A DNA stretch of 64,000 nucleotides from Emydura subglobosa (Eukaryota > Chordata > Testudines > Chelidae). The stretch is taken from contig ML679962.1 in the NCBI GenBank assembly GCA_007922225.1, forward strand, positions 35,447,563 through 35,511,562, written 5' to 3'. Below the pieces are notes generated by a model. It was not told the DNA's origin. It saw nothing but the letters and a program-made list of their open reading frames with translations, and ran no database searches. A program made the translations under genes and the position numbers. The first letter of the stretch is position 1; each line of letters starts with the position of its first letter. Positions 63,355 to 64,000 of the stretch are shown here, one piece after another.

Positions 63355-63510
63355 GCATGCCCCCTGCTGTATTCTTGGAGAAGTCATGCAACTGATCTGT
63401 GCAATAATTTCCTCACCTGTAAAATGGTTATGATATTGATTTCCAACCTTATGAGCCATTAGTGTCTCTAAAGCGTTTTGAGATCCCAAGATAGCCACAG
63501 GAAAACGATG
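63355..63510 (+). mobile_element. MIR-like SINE, 3' half
   Basis: TTCTTGGAGAAGTCATGCAA, then AATTTCCTCACCTGTAAAAT and GGTTATGATATTGATTTCC, ending CTCTAAAGCGTTTTGAGATC, matches the MIR/CORE-SINE second half. Confidence 0.7.
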
Positions 63511-64000
63511 GTTCTGGTTTGGCTCTCCATCTGTGATCTGTTTGGCCACCTATGAACTTGGCATAACCTGATTAGGGCAAGTTGAATTACTCCACAGTTT
63601 CAGCTCTTATACATAAAACTGCCTAGGAAACTTCCAAGGTTGGTACATTTATTTATATGCTTATGGATTTGTTTAAAATCTAGATATGGGGTGGAAAATC
63701 AAGCAGACAAAGGAACTGTACTGATATTCTGCAATTCAGAATAAATCAGCAGACTCGAAACAGGAAATGATGATTGCACAGGGGTCGCAATACACTTGGA
63801 GTAAAAGAATGCATTCGAAACTTCTCACTGCACTCTGCCAGTACTGACTGATGAAATTAGAGGAGGTATTTGCCTGTAGCTGACAGAACACTGTAAGAAG
63901 CTTCAATGGTGACCATTAAACTGAGCTGAGCTTTCCCAGGATGACTTGCTCCAAATTAAATTATTAAATAGCGAACCTAAAAATCAAGACAGACTACCGA

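Larger units (their letters stand above)
44350..64000. other. Region upstream of the FHL1 extended-isoform promoter
   Basis: No intact protein gene was recognised in these ~19.6 kb. Known items are the ACOT-like retrocopy in CR1 (46.5-48.1 kb), MIR-like SINEs (45.0 and 63.4 kb), DNA-element remnants (55.4 and 60.8 kb), tandem and low-complexity tracts and other old repeats. Other FHL1 5' noncoding exons may lie here but cannot be seen from sequence alone. The longest open frame (56,049-56,678) has no recognisable domain. Confidence 0.6.

Noticed and set aside
1..64000. CRISPR arrays, bacterial operons, tRNA or rRNA genes
   Set aside because: Spliced vertebrate genes and LINE/SINE content throughout; no spaced direct-repeat arrays or RNA-gene cores were seen.

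Overview
This window is vertebrate nuclear DNA. It has spliced genes with GT-AG introns, poly(A) signals and many interspersed repeats. The repeats (CR1 LINEs, MIR-type SINEs, a DIRS tyrosine-recombinase retrotransposon, and short non-autonomous DNA elements beginning and ending near GTCTACACT) fit a non-avian sauropsid, most likely a turtle; a crocodilian is the main alternative. That assignment is inference from repeat content.

Two genes face each other tail to tail. On the + strand, positions 79-26,876 hold the 3' part of a MAP7-family microtubule-associated protein gene. Twelve exons encode the last 579 residues: an Ser-Pro/Arg-rich linker, the charged coiled-coil MAP7 domain, an acidic stretch and the C-terminal tail, ending at 25,379-25,381. 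On the - strand, positions 44,191-28,316 hold FHL1 (four-and-a-half LIM domains 1). Five coding exons (34,753 down to 29,217) encode a canonical 281-residue protein. The convergent arrangement is the same as FHL1/MAP7D3 on human Xq26.3, so the + strand gene is called MAP7D3.

The best new reading is a further FHL1 first exon at 44,170-44,191. It encodes MAYHRHSG and splices in frame to an acceptor at 34,779, giving the N-terminal extension [17 protein letters not shown], almost the same as the extended human FHL1 isoform. A TATA-like and MEF2-like promoter lies just upstream of it.

The introns carry most of the mobile DNA. The MAP7D3 introns hold a decayed CR1 (14.8-17.1 kb), an antisense CR1 (10.6-11.4 kb), a foldback SINE (12.77-12.89 kb) and a decayed antisense DIRS element (21.0-24.3 kb). 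FHL1 intron 1 (34.8-44.2 kb) has a CpG-rich block, microsatellites, G-runs, a nested MIR and a ~155 bp inverted duplication.

From 44.4 to 64 kb I found no live gene. The notable item there is a decayed acyl-CoA thioesterase (ACOT/BAAT-family) retrocopy at 46.87-48.0 kb. It is inserted in a CR1 fragment, flanked by a perfect 15 bp target-site duplication, and lacks a visible poly(A) tail. The rest is repeats, GC-rich low-complexity tracts and unassigned sequence upstream of FHL1.
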